Assembly: GCA_900553895.1 (NCBI GenBank) | Contig: USFB01000015.1 | Coordinates: 1 to 38,756 of the forward strand | Direction of reading: 5' to 3' | DNA length: 38,756 nt | Origin: an uncultured bacterium | GTDB lineage: Bacteria; Cyanobacteriota; Vampirovibrionia; Gastranaerophilales; Gastranaerophilaceae | Shown here: positions 7,603-15,175 of the stretch, in pieces | Layout of the letters: the number at the start of each line of letters is the position of its first letter | Numbering within the stretch: the first letter of the stretch is position 1 | Made by a program: the position numbers and the translations under genes | The notes under the pieces: model-generated | The model's database searches: none | What the model saw: the letters and a program-made list of their open reading frames with translations, nothing else | Told to the model about the DNA's origin: nothing

Positions 7603-8948
7603 TTCAATTTGGATTTCAAAATTCTGGCTGCAGAAATCAGGATATCAATACTTGTTGAAAATGGCGGAGCGTAGGTTAAATCCACATCCAACAAGTCTTC
7701 AACTCTCATTCCGCTTAGCAAGCCTATAGAAATTGTATTAACACGCTTGTCCGCGTCACCATCTCCGATAGCTTGTGCGCCTAAAACTTTGTGCGAACGC
7801 CTGTCTGCAACAAGTTTTAGTGTAACATTTTTGACTTCTGGCATGTAGCCTGCTTTGTCACGTTTGGTTATAACAACAGAAACCGTATCATAACCGAGTT
7901 TCTGCGCTGCTTTTTCTGTTAAGCCCGTCATAGAAATTGCCATTGCGCGATATCTCAACACAGCTGAACCTAAAATTCCTTCAAAATCTTCCACTCCTCC
8001 ACAAGCGTTAATTGCAGCAACACGTCCTTCTTTATTGGCAGTAGAACCTAAAGGAAACCACATTGGAGAATTTGATATCATATTGATTTTTTCAACGCAA
8101 TCTCCGCAAGCATAAATATCGGCAATATTGGTTTTCATTCTGCTGTTTACTCTTATCGCGCCTGTTGCACCAAGTTCGATTCCTGCTTCTTTTGCAATGT
8201 CAACACTCGGGCGCACGCCTGTTGATACTATTACCATATCGGTTTCAAAGCCCGAACCCTTTAAGGTCAAAACACCTCTTACTTCTTCTTCTCCGACAAA
8301 TTCCGTTACAAAATCTTCGTTTATGATTTTGACTAAGTTATTTGACTTTTCGAGTATAAAAGTCTGAATAAGCGAAGAAATATCTTCATCCAAGACAGAA
8401 AGAATAAATGGAGAACGTTCAATAACTGTTACATTTTTGCCATTTTTCACAAAAGCTTCAATCATTTCTATTGCGATATAGCCACCGCCAACAATCGTAA
8501 TATTTTTCGACTCTTCCATTTTTTTGCGAATGTTTATGCCGTCTTCCAGAGTTCTTACGGTATAGATATTTTTCAAGTTACTGTTTTTGATATCAGGTAT
8601 AAACGGATGTGAGCCTGTCGCAATAATAAGTTTATCGTATTCGACAAACTCGCAAGTATTTGTATGGAGATTTTTTACCAAAATTTTTTTATCCGCAGGC
8701 AAAATTTTTGTAACACGGTGTTCTAAATGGATACCGATTCCGCTTTTTTCAAATTCTTCTTTTGTCCTAACTATAAGCTTGTGCCAGTCTGCAAAATCGC
8801 CTGCGATATAGTATGGCAGACCGCAAGAAGAATAAGATACATGTGTATCTTGTGTATAAATATGAACTTCCGCATCAGGAAGTATTCTTTTTGATTTGGC
8901 AGCTGCTTTAGCACCTGCTGCAACACCACCAATTATAATAATTTTCAT
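7599..8948 (-). CDS. FAD/NAD(P)-dependent oxidoreductase, CoA-disulfide reductase/NADH oxidase type
   Basis: 449-aa flavoprotein disulfide reductase. I start it at the ATG at 8948 because MKIIIIGGVAAGAKAA begins directly with the FAD-binding Rossmann strand; the ATG at 8999 would add 17 unrelated residues. Single redox cysteine C42 in SYSSCGLPYYIAG, the signature of CoA-disulfide reductases and related NADH oxidases/persulfide reductases. NAD-binding IVGGGYIAIEMIEA lies near 152, a second FAD motif (IYACGDCVE) near 276, and a C-terminal dimerisation domain ends in DLTYAPPFS. There is no rhodanese or other C-terminal fusion. Substrate (CoA disulfide, O2 or persulfide) cannot be fixed from the sequence. 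Its stop codon overlaps that of bioA. Confidence 0.87.
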   Translation of the reverse strand: MKIIIIGGVAAGAKAAAKSKRILPDAEVHIYTQDTHVSYSSCGLPYYIAGDFADWHKLIVRTKEEFEKSGIGIHLEHRVTKILPADKKILVKNLHTNTCEFVEYDKLIIATGSHPFIPDIKNSNLKNIYTVRTLEDGINIRKKMEESKNITIVGGGYIAIEMIEAFVKNGKNVTVIERSPFILSVLDEDISSLIQTFILEKSNNLVKIINEDFVTEFVGEEEVRGVLTLKGSGFETDMVIVSTGVRPSVDIAKEAGIELGATGAIRVNSRMKTNIADIYACGDCVEKINMISNSPMWFPLGSTANKEGRVAAINACGGVEDFEGILGSAVLRYRAMAISMTGLTEKAAQKLGYDTVSVVITKRDKAGYMPEVKNVTLKLVADRRSHKVLGAQAIGDGDADKRVNTISIGLLSGMRVEDLLDVDLTYAPPFSTSIDILISAARILKSKLN

Positions 8949-9069
8949 ATTCAGATTATTAAAAGTTTCGTTATTGAAATCAATTAGACAAGTTGGCATT
9001 TAAAATTAAAATAAACACTGACAAAAAATTTTTTTTTGATGTATTTATATAAATGGAAAAAACACTGGC

Positions 9070-9876
9070 ATGAAAATAGGTAAGACATTTAATAAAGTAA
9101 TTAATTCGCCATACTTGTCCGCATCAATATTTTTGGCAAGTGGCGGGTATAAAATATATGACGATTATAAAATAGCAGATGATAAGTATAAGAAAAAATT
9201 TCTTATCAAAGATTCTGTTGTCTTATCAGGTGCTGCTTTAGGCATGCTTGCAGAAAGAGGGCTGACAAGCAAAGCCCACGGTAGCAAATGGTATCATAAC
9301 ACTATTCACAAAGCTTCAGAAAAGATTTTACACTTAAGCAAGGTAAAAAATGTTCAAACTTCGCTTGATTATACAAAAGCTATTCTGAAAAACTTTTTAT
9401 CCAGCTTTACGTTGTTCGCATCAGGAATTTTGGGTGCTTTAGGCATGGATTATTTGCTTTCAAAAACAGGTTTTGAGCAGCCGAATAGAATTAAGAGAAA
9501 TCATGTGCACGAAAAAACTAAAATCAGAAAGTATATTGATAACAACATAGAGAAAATTGTGGATAAAGATACAAAAGAAGAAATGTATTCCAGAATAACA
9601 GACATGCCACAGATGAAGATTTTTACAACGGGACTAATCGGCACACAGGCAATAGAACTCGCTAAAGACAAGGAGTTTGACAAACGCCTAAATCACACAA
9701 CAAAATGCATGATTAATGATTCATTACTACCGCTATTTTTCTTATCTACATCAAGCACATTAACAAAGAACATGCGTACAATTTATCGTGTTCCGATAAT
9801 TTTCACCTCTCTTGTCGGTGGAACAATGCTTGGCAAGAAGTTTTTGACAAAATACGTAGAAAAATTAAATGATTAG
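9070..9876 (+). CDS. Membrane-associated protein of unknown function
   Basis: 268-aa protein that I cannot assign. It has several short hydrophobic stretches rich in Ser, Gly and Ala: SPYLSASIFLASGG (13-26), SVVLSGAALGMLA, FLSSFTLFASGILGALGM, SLLPLFFLSTSS and VPIIFTSLVGGTMLG near the C-terminus, separated by strongly basic loops. That pattern suggests 4-5 membrane passes. No catalytic motif was noticed. No Shine-Dalgarno precedes the ATG. A weak promoter (CTGACA at 9018-9023, 18 nt, TATTTA) lies in the divergent gap with the flavoprotein gene. It is followed by a cluster of intergenic repeats. Confidence 0.6.
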   Translation: MKIGKTFNKVINSPYLSASIFLASGGYKIYDDYKIADDKYKKKFLIKDSVVLSGAALGMLAERGLTSKAHGSKWYHNTIHKASEKILHLSKVKNVQTSLDYTKAILKNFLSSFTLFASGILGALGMDYLLSKTGFEQPNRIKRNHVHEKTKIRKYIDNNIEKIVDKDTKEEMYSRITDMPQMKIFTTGLIGTQAIELAKDKEFDKRLNHTTKCMINDSLLPLFFLSTSSTLTKNMRTIYRVPIIFTSLVGGTMLGKKFLTKYVEKLND

Positions 9877-9895
9877 TTATTCAAACAATGGTGTT

Positions 9896-9940
9896 TTTAA
9901 TGGAAAATTGAAAATAGAAAATGGAAAATTGTTTTAATGA
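9896..9940 (+). repeat. GGAAAAT-rich intergenic repeat, copy 2
   Basis: Starts with TTTAATGGAAAATTG and continues with GAAAAT/GGAAAAT units up to AATTGTTTTAATGA. It is closely similar to the copy at 26627 (both share TGGAAAATTGTTTTAA). No gene lies in 9877-10105; the gap consists of this repeat and three hairpins. Confidence 0.6.
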
Positions 9941-9970
9941 ATTTTTAATTTGGCAAGAGTAGAAGGGTAG

Positions 9971-9995
9971 GGTGCAATTTTTTGCACCATTAACT
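9971..9995. repeat. GGTGCAA hairpin repeat, copy 1
   Basis: GGTGCAA-tttt-TTGCACC followed by ATTAACT. The same 25 bp occur without any difference at 11791-11815. Confidence 0.8.
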
Positions 9996-10025
9996 GTTTT
10001 GCATTTGTGGTTTGCAAGCCCGTAA

Positions 10026-10055
10026 GTCGGGTTCAACATTTTCATTGAACCCGAC
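10026..10055. repeat. GTCGGGTTCAA hairpin repeat, copy 1
   Basis: Perfect 11-bp arms GTCGGGTTCAA / TTGAACCCGAC around an 8-nt loop. The right arm plus AATAATT recurs at 14095-14112. Confidence 0.8.
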
Positions 10056-10071
10056 AATAATTTAATTTTTT

Positions 10072-10102
10072 GTCGTGTTGGATGACAATAGTCCAACACG
10101 TC
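10072..10102. repeat. GTGTTGGA hairpin repeat, copy 1
   Basis: Arms CGTGTTGGA / TCCAACACG around a 9-nt loop, ending 4 nt before the AAA+ stop codon. An inverted, nearly identical copy is at 19765-19795. Confidence 0.75.
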
Positions 10103-10105
10103 CGA

Positions 10106-11272
10106 TTATTTTTCAGAAAGTTTCTTTTCTAAATCGCTAATTAATTTATCTTTTATTTTTGTATCCATATTAACTTTTTTAATATGATCATAGCCGACTT
10201 TTTCATCATCTTTAAGTGCTTGTATCAAATTCGCCTTAGAATTATAGCTTCTTTTTTTACAAAACTCTACTGCATCATCAATATTAAGTTTATTGGAAAT
10301 ATTTTTTATATCTCTATAAGACATTCCAAGTTTATGAAAAGTTTCAGAAATTAGTTCATTTTCTTTTTCTGTGAATTTTTCTTTTCCACTTTGCGTTTTA
10401 ACCAATTTCGACCAAGCATCCTTTATTGCACTTTGTTCCGGCAAGTCAATTTCAAATTGATAATTAAAACGACTCAAAATTGCATTGTTCAATTTTACGG
10501 TTTTATTATCACTTTTAAATCCACTCGGGTCTTTATTAGTTGCGCCTATAAAAATGACATTATTACATTCTGTTTGTAAATCAGTTAAATAACGTTTCAT
10601 GACATTTACTAAATCATCCGAATGTCTTGCATTATTACCATTATCAATTGAAATTGTACCGTCGATTTCATCCATAAATACAACTACTTTTTTGTTTGGA
10701 TTGTTTTTTGAATAATTTTTTATTGTTTCAAAATGAGAACTAAGTTTCTGTGGACCTTCTCCTACAAAACAAGAATCAAAAAATTCTTTATTTAATATAA
10801 CAAAATCTGCATCAAGTTTTTTTGCAATACTTTTTGCGACTGTCGTTTTTCCAGTACCTGGAAGCCCCCACAGAAGAATTGAAGAAGAACTTTCAATTTT
10901 ATGTTCTTTAATAACATCTTTATTTTTTAACAAAATATCCATTTTGCTTATCAAATCCTTAAGTTTATTCAGACCGGATATTTCGTCTAATGACATAACT
11001 GAGTTATTATTTTTAAGATTATCAAAAGAAAGCTCTGTAAAATTATTTTTAAAAGACTTAGAAGCCTTTTCTTCTTTTATTAACAACTTTTCAATTCGAG
11101 TTCTTGATGTTCTATCAAGCATTACCAATGTATTTACACCAAGCAAACCGAGCACAGTTGCAAATGCAACTTTTTCCTTAGTTGATTTTTTATTTGCCTG
11201 ATTATTCGCTTCTGACACATTCTTAGAATTCTTGCAAAATGTCAAATTTTGGTTTATTGGTAATACTTTCAT
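10106..11272 (-). CDS. Membrane-anchored AAA+ ATPase
   Basis: 388-aa ATPase. The first 13 residues read MKVLPINQNLTFC, part of an N-terminal pattern shared with other accessory proteins here. A probable membrane segment (VAFATVLGLLGVNTLVML, 35-52) follows, then the AAA core: Walker A GLPGTGKT at 136-143, pore-loop-like CFVGEG near 168, Walker B VVVFMDEID at 196-204, sensor 1 FIGATN, and an arginine-finger-like LSRFNYQFEIDLP. The C-terminal helical lid is present; no protease or other effector domain follows. The classic family (FtsH/YME1-, katanin- or ClpX-like) cannot be fixed. It starts 8 nt after the frameshifted upstream gene with AGGA as the Shine-Dalgarno, so the two form an operon. Confidence 0.83.
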   Translation of the reverse strand: MKVLPINQNLTFCKNSKNVSEANNQANKKSTKEKVAFATVLGLLGVNTLVMLDRTSRTRIEKLLIKEEKASKSFKNNFTELSFDNLKNNNSVMSLDEISGLNKLKDLISKMDILLKNKDVIKEHKIESSSSILLWGLPGTGKTTVAKSIAKKLDADFVILNKEFFDSCFVGEGPQKLSSHFETIKNYSKNNPNKKVVVFMDEIDGTISIDNGNNARHSDDLVNVMKRYLTDLQTECNNVIFIGATNKDPSGFKSDNKTVKLNNAILSRFNYQFEIDLPEQSAIKDAWSKLVKTQSGKEKFTEKENELISETFHKLGMSYRDIKNISNKLNIDDAVEFCKKRSYNSKANLIQALKDDEKVGYDHIKKVNMDTKIKDKLISDLEKKLSEK

Positions 11273-11280
11273 ATTTATTC

Positions 11281-11672
11281 CTATCTATTTTTTTCTCTCC
11301 ATAAATCTTCTATACAGTCATGAATTTTATTGATAGTTTCGTCAATTCTTTTATTTTCACTTTTATCTTCTAAGACTCCCAAAGTACCAAATCCTACTTC
11401 TGTTATACCAAGTGAACAAATTCCTAGTATAACTCTAGTTGCAATATTTTCTTTTTCCCCACCAGTATCTAGTGTATCTTGCCAGGTTTTTAGGGAGTCA
11501 CTAACAGTTTTTTCTTTTTTAAAAATTTATCTTTCCAATTGGGATTATGCATAGCTTCTTTAGCTTCCTTTATAATCCAATCTTCGTAATATTTGCCATT
11601 TGCAGAACCCTTGAAAGACTTTGTATTCTTGTTATTCAATACATTATTGTTTTCAATTCTTTGAATTCTCAG
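11281..11672 (-). pseudogene. Frameshift-interrupted small membrane protein, CTG start; possible programmed -1 frameshift
   Basis: Not recognised as a known family. A strong AAGGAG lies 6 nt before CTG at 11672, which opens a frame reading (M)RIQRIENNNVLNNKNTK then SFKGSANGKYYEDW and on through NPNWKDKFLKKKK to a stop after about 50 codons. In the -1 frame the coding continues as TVSDSLKTWQDTLDTGGE, NIATRVILGICSLGITEVGF (probable membrane segment) and ends in IEDLWREKNR at 11281. The frames meet at AAAAAAG (11514-11520), phased as TTA AAA AAG, the in-phase A_AAA_AAG slippery site. A single -1 slip gives one 130-residue protein. Alternatives: a genuine indel (pseudogene) or a homopolymer sequencing error. 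It is directly upstream of the AAA+ gene. Confidence 0.6.
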
Positions 11673-11790
11673 TAATATCTCCTTTTTATACCTTCTACAA
11701 TTAGAATAAATCCCCTAAAAATATATTTTGCTAGTATTTTGTTAATTTGTTACAATTCTACATACAAAATACCAAATAAAATAGTTGTTG

Positions 11791-11815
11791 GGTGCAATTT
11801 TTTGCACCATTAACT
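11791..11815. repeat. GGTGCAA hairpin repeat, copy 2
   Basis: Identical over 25 bp to 9971-9995. It is followed immediately by TTTTTTCCATTTTCC, the reverse complement of the GGAAAAT-type repeat, so the two repeat types are paired here too. Confidence 0.8.
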
Positions 11816-11866
11816 TTTTTCCATTTTCCTCTTTCGATTTTCTACTGCAAAGATATTTTTGTTTAA

Positions 11867-11875
11867 TGATATAAT
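11867..11875 (+). promoter_or_regulatory. Extended -10 promoter (TGATATAAT) of the DUF1653 gene
   Basis: A perfect TGnTATAAT ends 10 nt before the ATG at 11886. With a start site about 7 nt after the -10, the mRNA would have about 3-4 nt of leader. There is no Shine-Dalgarno and only a weak -35. Confidence 0.6.
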
Positions 11876-11885
11876 TATTTAAGTT

Positions 11886-12095
11886 ATGCAAGAAATTACT
11901 ATTGGAAAAATTTACAAACACTACAAAGGAAATGTGTACAAAATTATCGCGTTTGGCAAACATTCTGAAACAGAAGAAGATATGATTGTGTATCAAAATG
12001 TTGAAAAGGGCGATATTTGGATTAGACCAAAATCTATGTGGAATGAAGAAGTTTTAGTCAATGGCAAAAAAGTTTTGAGGTTTAGTTTAATATGA
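11886..12095 (+). CDS. DUF1653 domain protein
   Basis: 69-aa protein matching the DUF1653 layout: G-IYKHYKGNVYKIIAFGKHSET (family pattern YxHYKGxxYxVxxxAxHSET), then MIVYQN, and a final IWIRPKSMWNEEV (family: WVRPxxMFxExV), with RFSL close to the C-terminus. The function of the family is unknown; it is a small beta-barrel-like domain. It is apparently translated from a leaderless mRNA (see the promoter at 11867). Its stop overlaps the ATG of the next small gene as ATGA. Confidence 0.85.
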   Translation: MQEITIGKIYKHYKGNVYKIIAFGKHSETEEDMIVYQNVEKGDIWIRPKSMWNEEVLVNGKKVLRFSLI

Positions 12096-12250
12096 TTACC
12101 AAAGAAGTTCGAGAATGGCTACAAAAAGTTGAACGCAGACAATATTCTTACGATGATGCAATGTATGAATTTATGCGTTTTTCTTCATTTTTGACTAGAG
12201 AAGAAATGAAGATGATTAAAGCTAAACTCGAACAAGAATATCGAAGATAA
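12092..12250 (+). CDS. 52-aa helical protein coupled to DUF1653 gene
   Basis: A short gene whose ATG overlaps the DUF1653 stop (ATGA, 12092-12095), arguing for translational coupling. The product begins MITKEVREWLQKVERR and ends KAKLEQEYRR. It is highly charged and predicted to be almost wholly helical (QYSYDDAMYEFMRFSSFLT in the middle). No cysteine, signal peptide or membrane segment. I do not recognise a family; the ATGA overlap and the conserved-looking charge pattern support it as real. Confidence 0.6.
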   Translation: MITKEVREWLQKVERRQYSYDDAMYEFMRFSSFLTREEMKMIKAKLEQEYRR

Positions 12251-12257
12251 AATAAAT

Positions 12258-13964
12258 TTATATTTTACCTTTAATTTTATCTGCAATCTTCTTGCAGCGC
12301 ATTTTGTCAACTTCTTCCAAAATTTTATTTACCGGAGTGCTCCAATCACCACTTGTAGGACATTGGAAAGGTTTGATACTCTTATACCATGCTATATCTT
12401 CGCCTTCAGTTTTAAACCAACGCCATTCAACAATTTTATTAAAAATTCCAAAGGTCTTAATACCAAGTGCACCTGCAAGGTTCATAACACCATTGTCGGT
12501 TGTAACCATCAAATCCATACAATTCATAGCGCAAGCTGTATCTTCCCAGCTTTTGAAAGTTTTACCCAAACGTATCAAATTTGTGTCTTCCGGTATCATA
12601 TCCATTTGACGCGTCAAATCGTCAACTTGGAAACTGTATACTTCAACATCAGGGAGCTTCATTAACGGATATAAGTAACTTAGAGGAATATCTCTGTCAG
12701 TTTCCTTTGATGCAAGTGTACCTTCGTATGCTATACCGATTTTAATTTTATCATTGTCATTAATATATTCTTTTTTATAAGCATTAATTTTTGCCTTAGG
12801 AACTTTTAAATACCCTCTTGCTTTTGGAATAGAATCCGGTTTGGTTTCACAAACAATTGGTAAATCCATCATTGGAATCCAATAATCGTAATTTATTTTT
12901 GGAATATCATCTTCTGAATATATATCTACACCCAATTTTGAATCATTAAACAAGCTAATCAAAGAATTTTGAACAACTAGAGAAACTTGTTTGCATTGTT
13001 TTTTTAATTCATCCAAAAATCTAACAAACATAATTGAGTCACCGAAACCTTGTTCGAAGTGTACCAAGATATGTTTGTCTTTGATATCAAGTTTTATATT
13101 CCATTTTTTCTTTTTAGTAGTAAGGAGTTTAGGGAATGCGACATTGTTCAAATCCTCTTTCAAGAATCTGTGTTGCAAGAATTTGAACCCTTCGGAAAAA
13201 CGTTTGTGGTGAACTAAATATGCACCATAAGAGTGCAAATCCGAATGTGTTGGGCTTAAATACATAAGCTTTTGATAGAATTCATCAGCTTTTTGAACCT
13301 CATCAAACTTGCCGTAAACATAAGCAAGGTTTTTAACAACAATTCTATTATTAGGTGCAAGTTCATAAGCTCTTCTTAGATAATAGATTTGCTTATCTTT
13401 GAATTTGTCTTGATAATATGTTGAATACAGGTGACCAAGCATATTGTATAATGAGAAATTGTTTTCATTTTTTTCAAGTGCTTTTTCGTAGTATTCAATA
13501 GCTTTTTTGTTATCTTTAATATCTGTATATGTTAAATCTGCCAAATAGATATAAACATCTTCTTTATCTGGAGAAATTTCTTCAAATTTTTTCAAGAATT
13601 TAATTGCCAAATCGGCATTGCCAATTGCTTTCATGCAGAGCCCAATATTTTTGTAGACATTGATTGGGAAACCTGAATAATTCATGATATCTCTATAAAG
13701 TTCAATAGCTTCAATATTTTTATTTTCAGATGCCATACCTTGAGCATGCATCATTGCAAAGTTCATATAATGATTGATTAAATTATTTCTTTCTGCTTCA
13801 TCAGGAATTGTTGGAATAACTTCTCTGAATAATTCCAAACCTCGTTCATAATTATTATTTTTGCAATAGTATTCCGCCATTGCAACATCCATGGATATAA
13901 TCAAATCCTTTGAATTATCCATTGGAATCTCTTTTCTTACAACCAGACGTTTAGAAACTTGCAT
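12258..13964 (-). CDS. TPR protein with C-terminal GT9/GT41-like glycosyltransferase domain
   Basis: 568-aa two-part protein. Residues about 25-290 are TPR repeats (AEYYCKNNNYERGLELFREV, AIEYYEKALEKNENNFSLYN, YLRRAYELAPNNRIVVKNLA). Residues about 300-560 resemble the glycosyltransferase B-fold family 9 found fused to TPRs: ILVHFEQGFGDSIMFVRFL (family GxGD..), IPLSYLYPL, then MDLMVTTDNGVMNLAGALG (donor-binding region, GT9-like TDSG..HLA) and FGIFNK...WRWF. A possible acceptor is protein or envelope glycan, but this cannot be told. There is no signal peptide. GGAG lies 7 nt before the ATG at 13964. Its last bases are 8 nt from the convergent 52-aa gene. Confidence 0.8.
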   Translation of the reverse strand: MQVSKRLVVRKEIPMDNSKDLIISMDVAMAEYYCKNNNYERGLELFREVIPTIPDEAERNNLINHYMNFAMMHAQGMASENKNIEAIELYRDIMNYSGFPINVYKNIGLCMKAIGNADLAIKFLKKFEEISPDKEDVYIYLADLTYTDIKDNKKAIEYYEKALEKNENNFSLYNMLGHLYSTYYQDKFKDKQIYYLRRAYELAPNNRIVVKNLAYVYGKFDEVQKADEFYQKLMYLSPTHSDLHSYGAYLVHHKRFSEGFKFLQHRFLKEDLNNVAFPKLLTTKKKKWNIKLDIKDKHILVHFEQGFGDSIMFVRFLDELKKQCKQVSLVVQNSLISLFNDSKLGVDIYSEDDIPKINYDYWIPMMDLPIVCETKPDSIPKARGYLKVPKAKINAYKKEYINDNDKIKIGIAYEGTLASKETDRDIPLSYLYPLMKLPDVEVYSFQVDDLTRQMDMIPEDTNLIRLGKTFKSWEDTACAMNCMDLMVTTDNGVMNLAGALGIKTFGIFNKIVEWRWFKTEGEDIAWYKSIKPFQCPTSGDWSTPVNKILEEVDKMRCKKIADKIKGKI

Positions 13965-14073
13965 ATTTGTTCTCCAATTTTATTAATTTACTAAAAGAAT
14001 AGCATATTTTAAGAGGTTTATAAATTAAAATTAATAAAAATAGACTGTTTGGAGTAATTTAAAAATAGCTAGC

Positions 14074-14112
14074 AGGTTGAGTTTCATTTTTCTATTGAAC
14101 CCGACAATAATT
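14074..14112. repeat. GTCGGGTTCAA hairpin repeat, degenerate copy 2
   Basis: The right arm TTGAACCCGACAATAATT is identical to that at 10045-10062; the left arm has decayed to AGGTTGAG. It lies in the 254-bp gap between the TPR-glycosyltransferase and the protease gene, which otherwise shows no gene. Confidence 0.65.
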
Positions 14113-14218
14113 CAAAGTTATAATATATAAAACTTGTCTTATATCATTATTCATGTTTTAATTAATTGGTGCTTTTTGCCCAATTATATTATATTCAACA
14201 TAACAATGGTCTAAATTA

Positions 14219-14770
14219 ATGAAAAAGTTTTTTATTTTAATTTTAATTTTTTTAACTGCTACAATTTGTGTATTTGCCTTTGAACGCCCAAGATGGGTAG
14301 GACAACCGATATATGTTTATATACCGCAATATGGCAACATGAGTGTTCTCATGCGCCAAGCGTTTATGGCATGGCAAAATCAATCTAAATCACTCGTTAG
14401 ATTCAAATTTGTAGATAAACCAAGCAATGCAAATATAGAAGTTGAATTTGTAGATTTTGTTTCTAACTGCAGTAGCGCAGATGCAGTTGGTTGTACCGAA
14501 ATGGCTACAAGAAACGGAGATTACTATAAAGCCTATGTAACAATAGGAACAAAAGAATATCAAAGATCTTATGAAGGAGGAAGATATTCCAGAAAAATTG
14601 TGACACGTACAAAAAACCATATTTACGGTGTTATGTTACACGAAGTGGGCCACGCAATTGGTTTAGAACATTCATCAAGTCAAAATAGTATAATGTACCC
14701 CTATGATTTAGATTCTATGCAATATCTGACAAAAAAAGATATGCAACTTCTTTATAACAAATATCACTAA
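14219..14770 (+). CDS. Secreted matrixin-like zinc metalloprotease
   Basis: 183-aa protein with a signal peptide (MKKFFILILIFLTATICVFA, 1-20) and a single small metzincin domain. The zinc site is H141-E-x-x-H145-x-x-G-x-x-H151 (HEVGHAIGLEH), followed by the Met-turn M159 in SIMYP. The upstream AFMAWQNQSKSLVRFKFV segment corresponds to the usual matrixin W.. helix and strand. There is no obvious propeptide with a cysteine switch; C84 and C92 may form a disulfide. Substrate unknown; the likely location is the periplasm or cell exterior. No clear Shine-Dalgarno. It is upstream of the SLH protein gene but separated by about 400 bp and a reverse-oriented terminator. Confidence 0.85.
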   Translation: MKKFFILILIFLTATICVFAFERPRWVGQPIYVYIPQYGNMSVLMRQAFMAWQNQSKSLVRFKFVDKPSNANIEVEFVDFVSNCSSADAVGCTEMATRNGDYYKAYVTIGTKEYQRSYEGGRYSRKIVTRTKNHIYGVMLHEVGHAIGLEHSSSQNSIMYPYDLDSMQYLTKKDMQLLYNKYH

Positions 14771-14771
14771 T

Positions 14772-14798
14772 AAAAAACTTCTCTTAAGATTAGAGAAG
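14772..14798 (-). terminator. Intrinsic terminator pointing leftward
   Basis: CTTCTCT / AGAGAAG, 7-bp perfect stem with a 7-nt loop. On the minus strand it is followed by six T; on the plus strand no T-run follows. No minus-strand gene is visible upstream of it (14800-15200), so it either stops an antisense transcript or is an incidental hairpin. Confidence 0.55.
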
Positions 14799-14867
14799 CA
14801 GGGAAATTAGTTAGGAAGGGATTTCGGGATTAAAAGTTTTTATTTGCATCTTACATATATATAAAGC

Positions 14868-14902
14868 ATATAACAAAATGTGAATTTCACCTTTTGTTAT
14901 AT
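14868..14902. promoter_or_regulatory. 35-bp near-perfect palindrome upstream of the SLH gene
   Basis: ATATAACAAAA-T-GTGAA / T / TTCAC-C-TTTTGTTATAT: 16 of 17 positions pair around a single central T. It lies in the 405-bp gap (14771-15175) before the SLH gene, which also contains smaller hairpins (TTGAAA..TTTCAA near 14970, AAGCTG..CAGCTT near 15105-15140) but no gene. It could be an operator or a bidirectional terminator. Confidence 0.55.
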
Positions 14903-15175
14903 TTGTTACATTTCTTAAATAAAAATACCCGGCTAGATTCTGCATTAAAGTGCAACACTAGTTTGTTGAAATCTTTTCAATCCAATAAAAAACTTTTCCC
15001 CCTTTATAAACTACCCACCCGGATTCCCTTTCTTGGCAATGTTTTAATCTCTGAAAAATAACATAATTTAGGAGTTAAACAAAGTTTAGAAGCTGTACTT
15101 CTTTAAGCTGTATTCAAACGGAAGCCCAGCTTATAAGCCAACCTATTGAAAAGGTTATTTACAAAGGAGGTCAAA

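Noticed and set aside
12292..12665. Plus-strand open frames within the TPR-glycosyltransferase gene
   Set aside because: They are antisense shadows of a well-supported gene, without ribosome-binding sites or recognisable domains.
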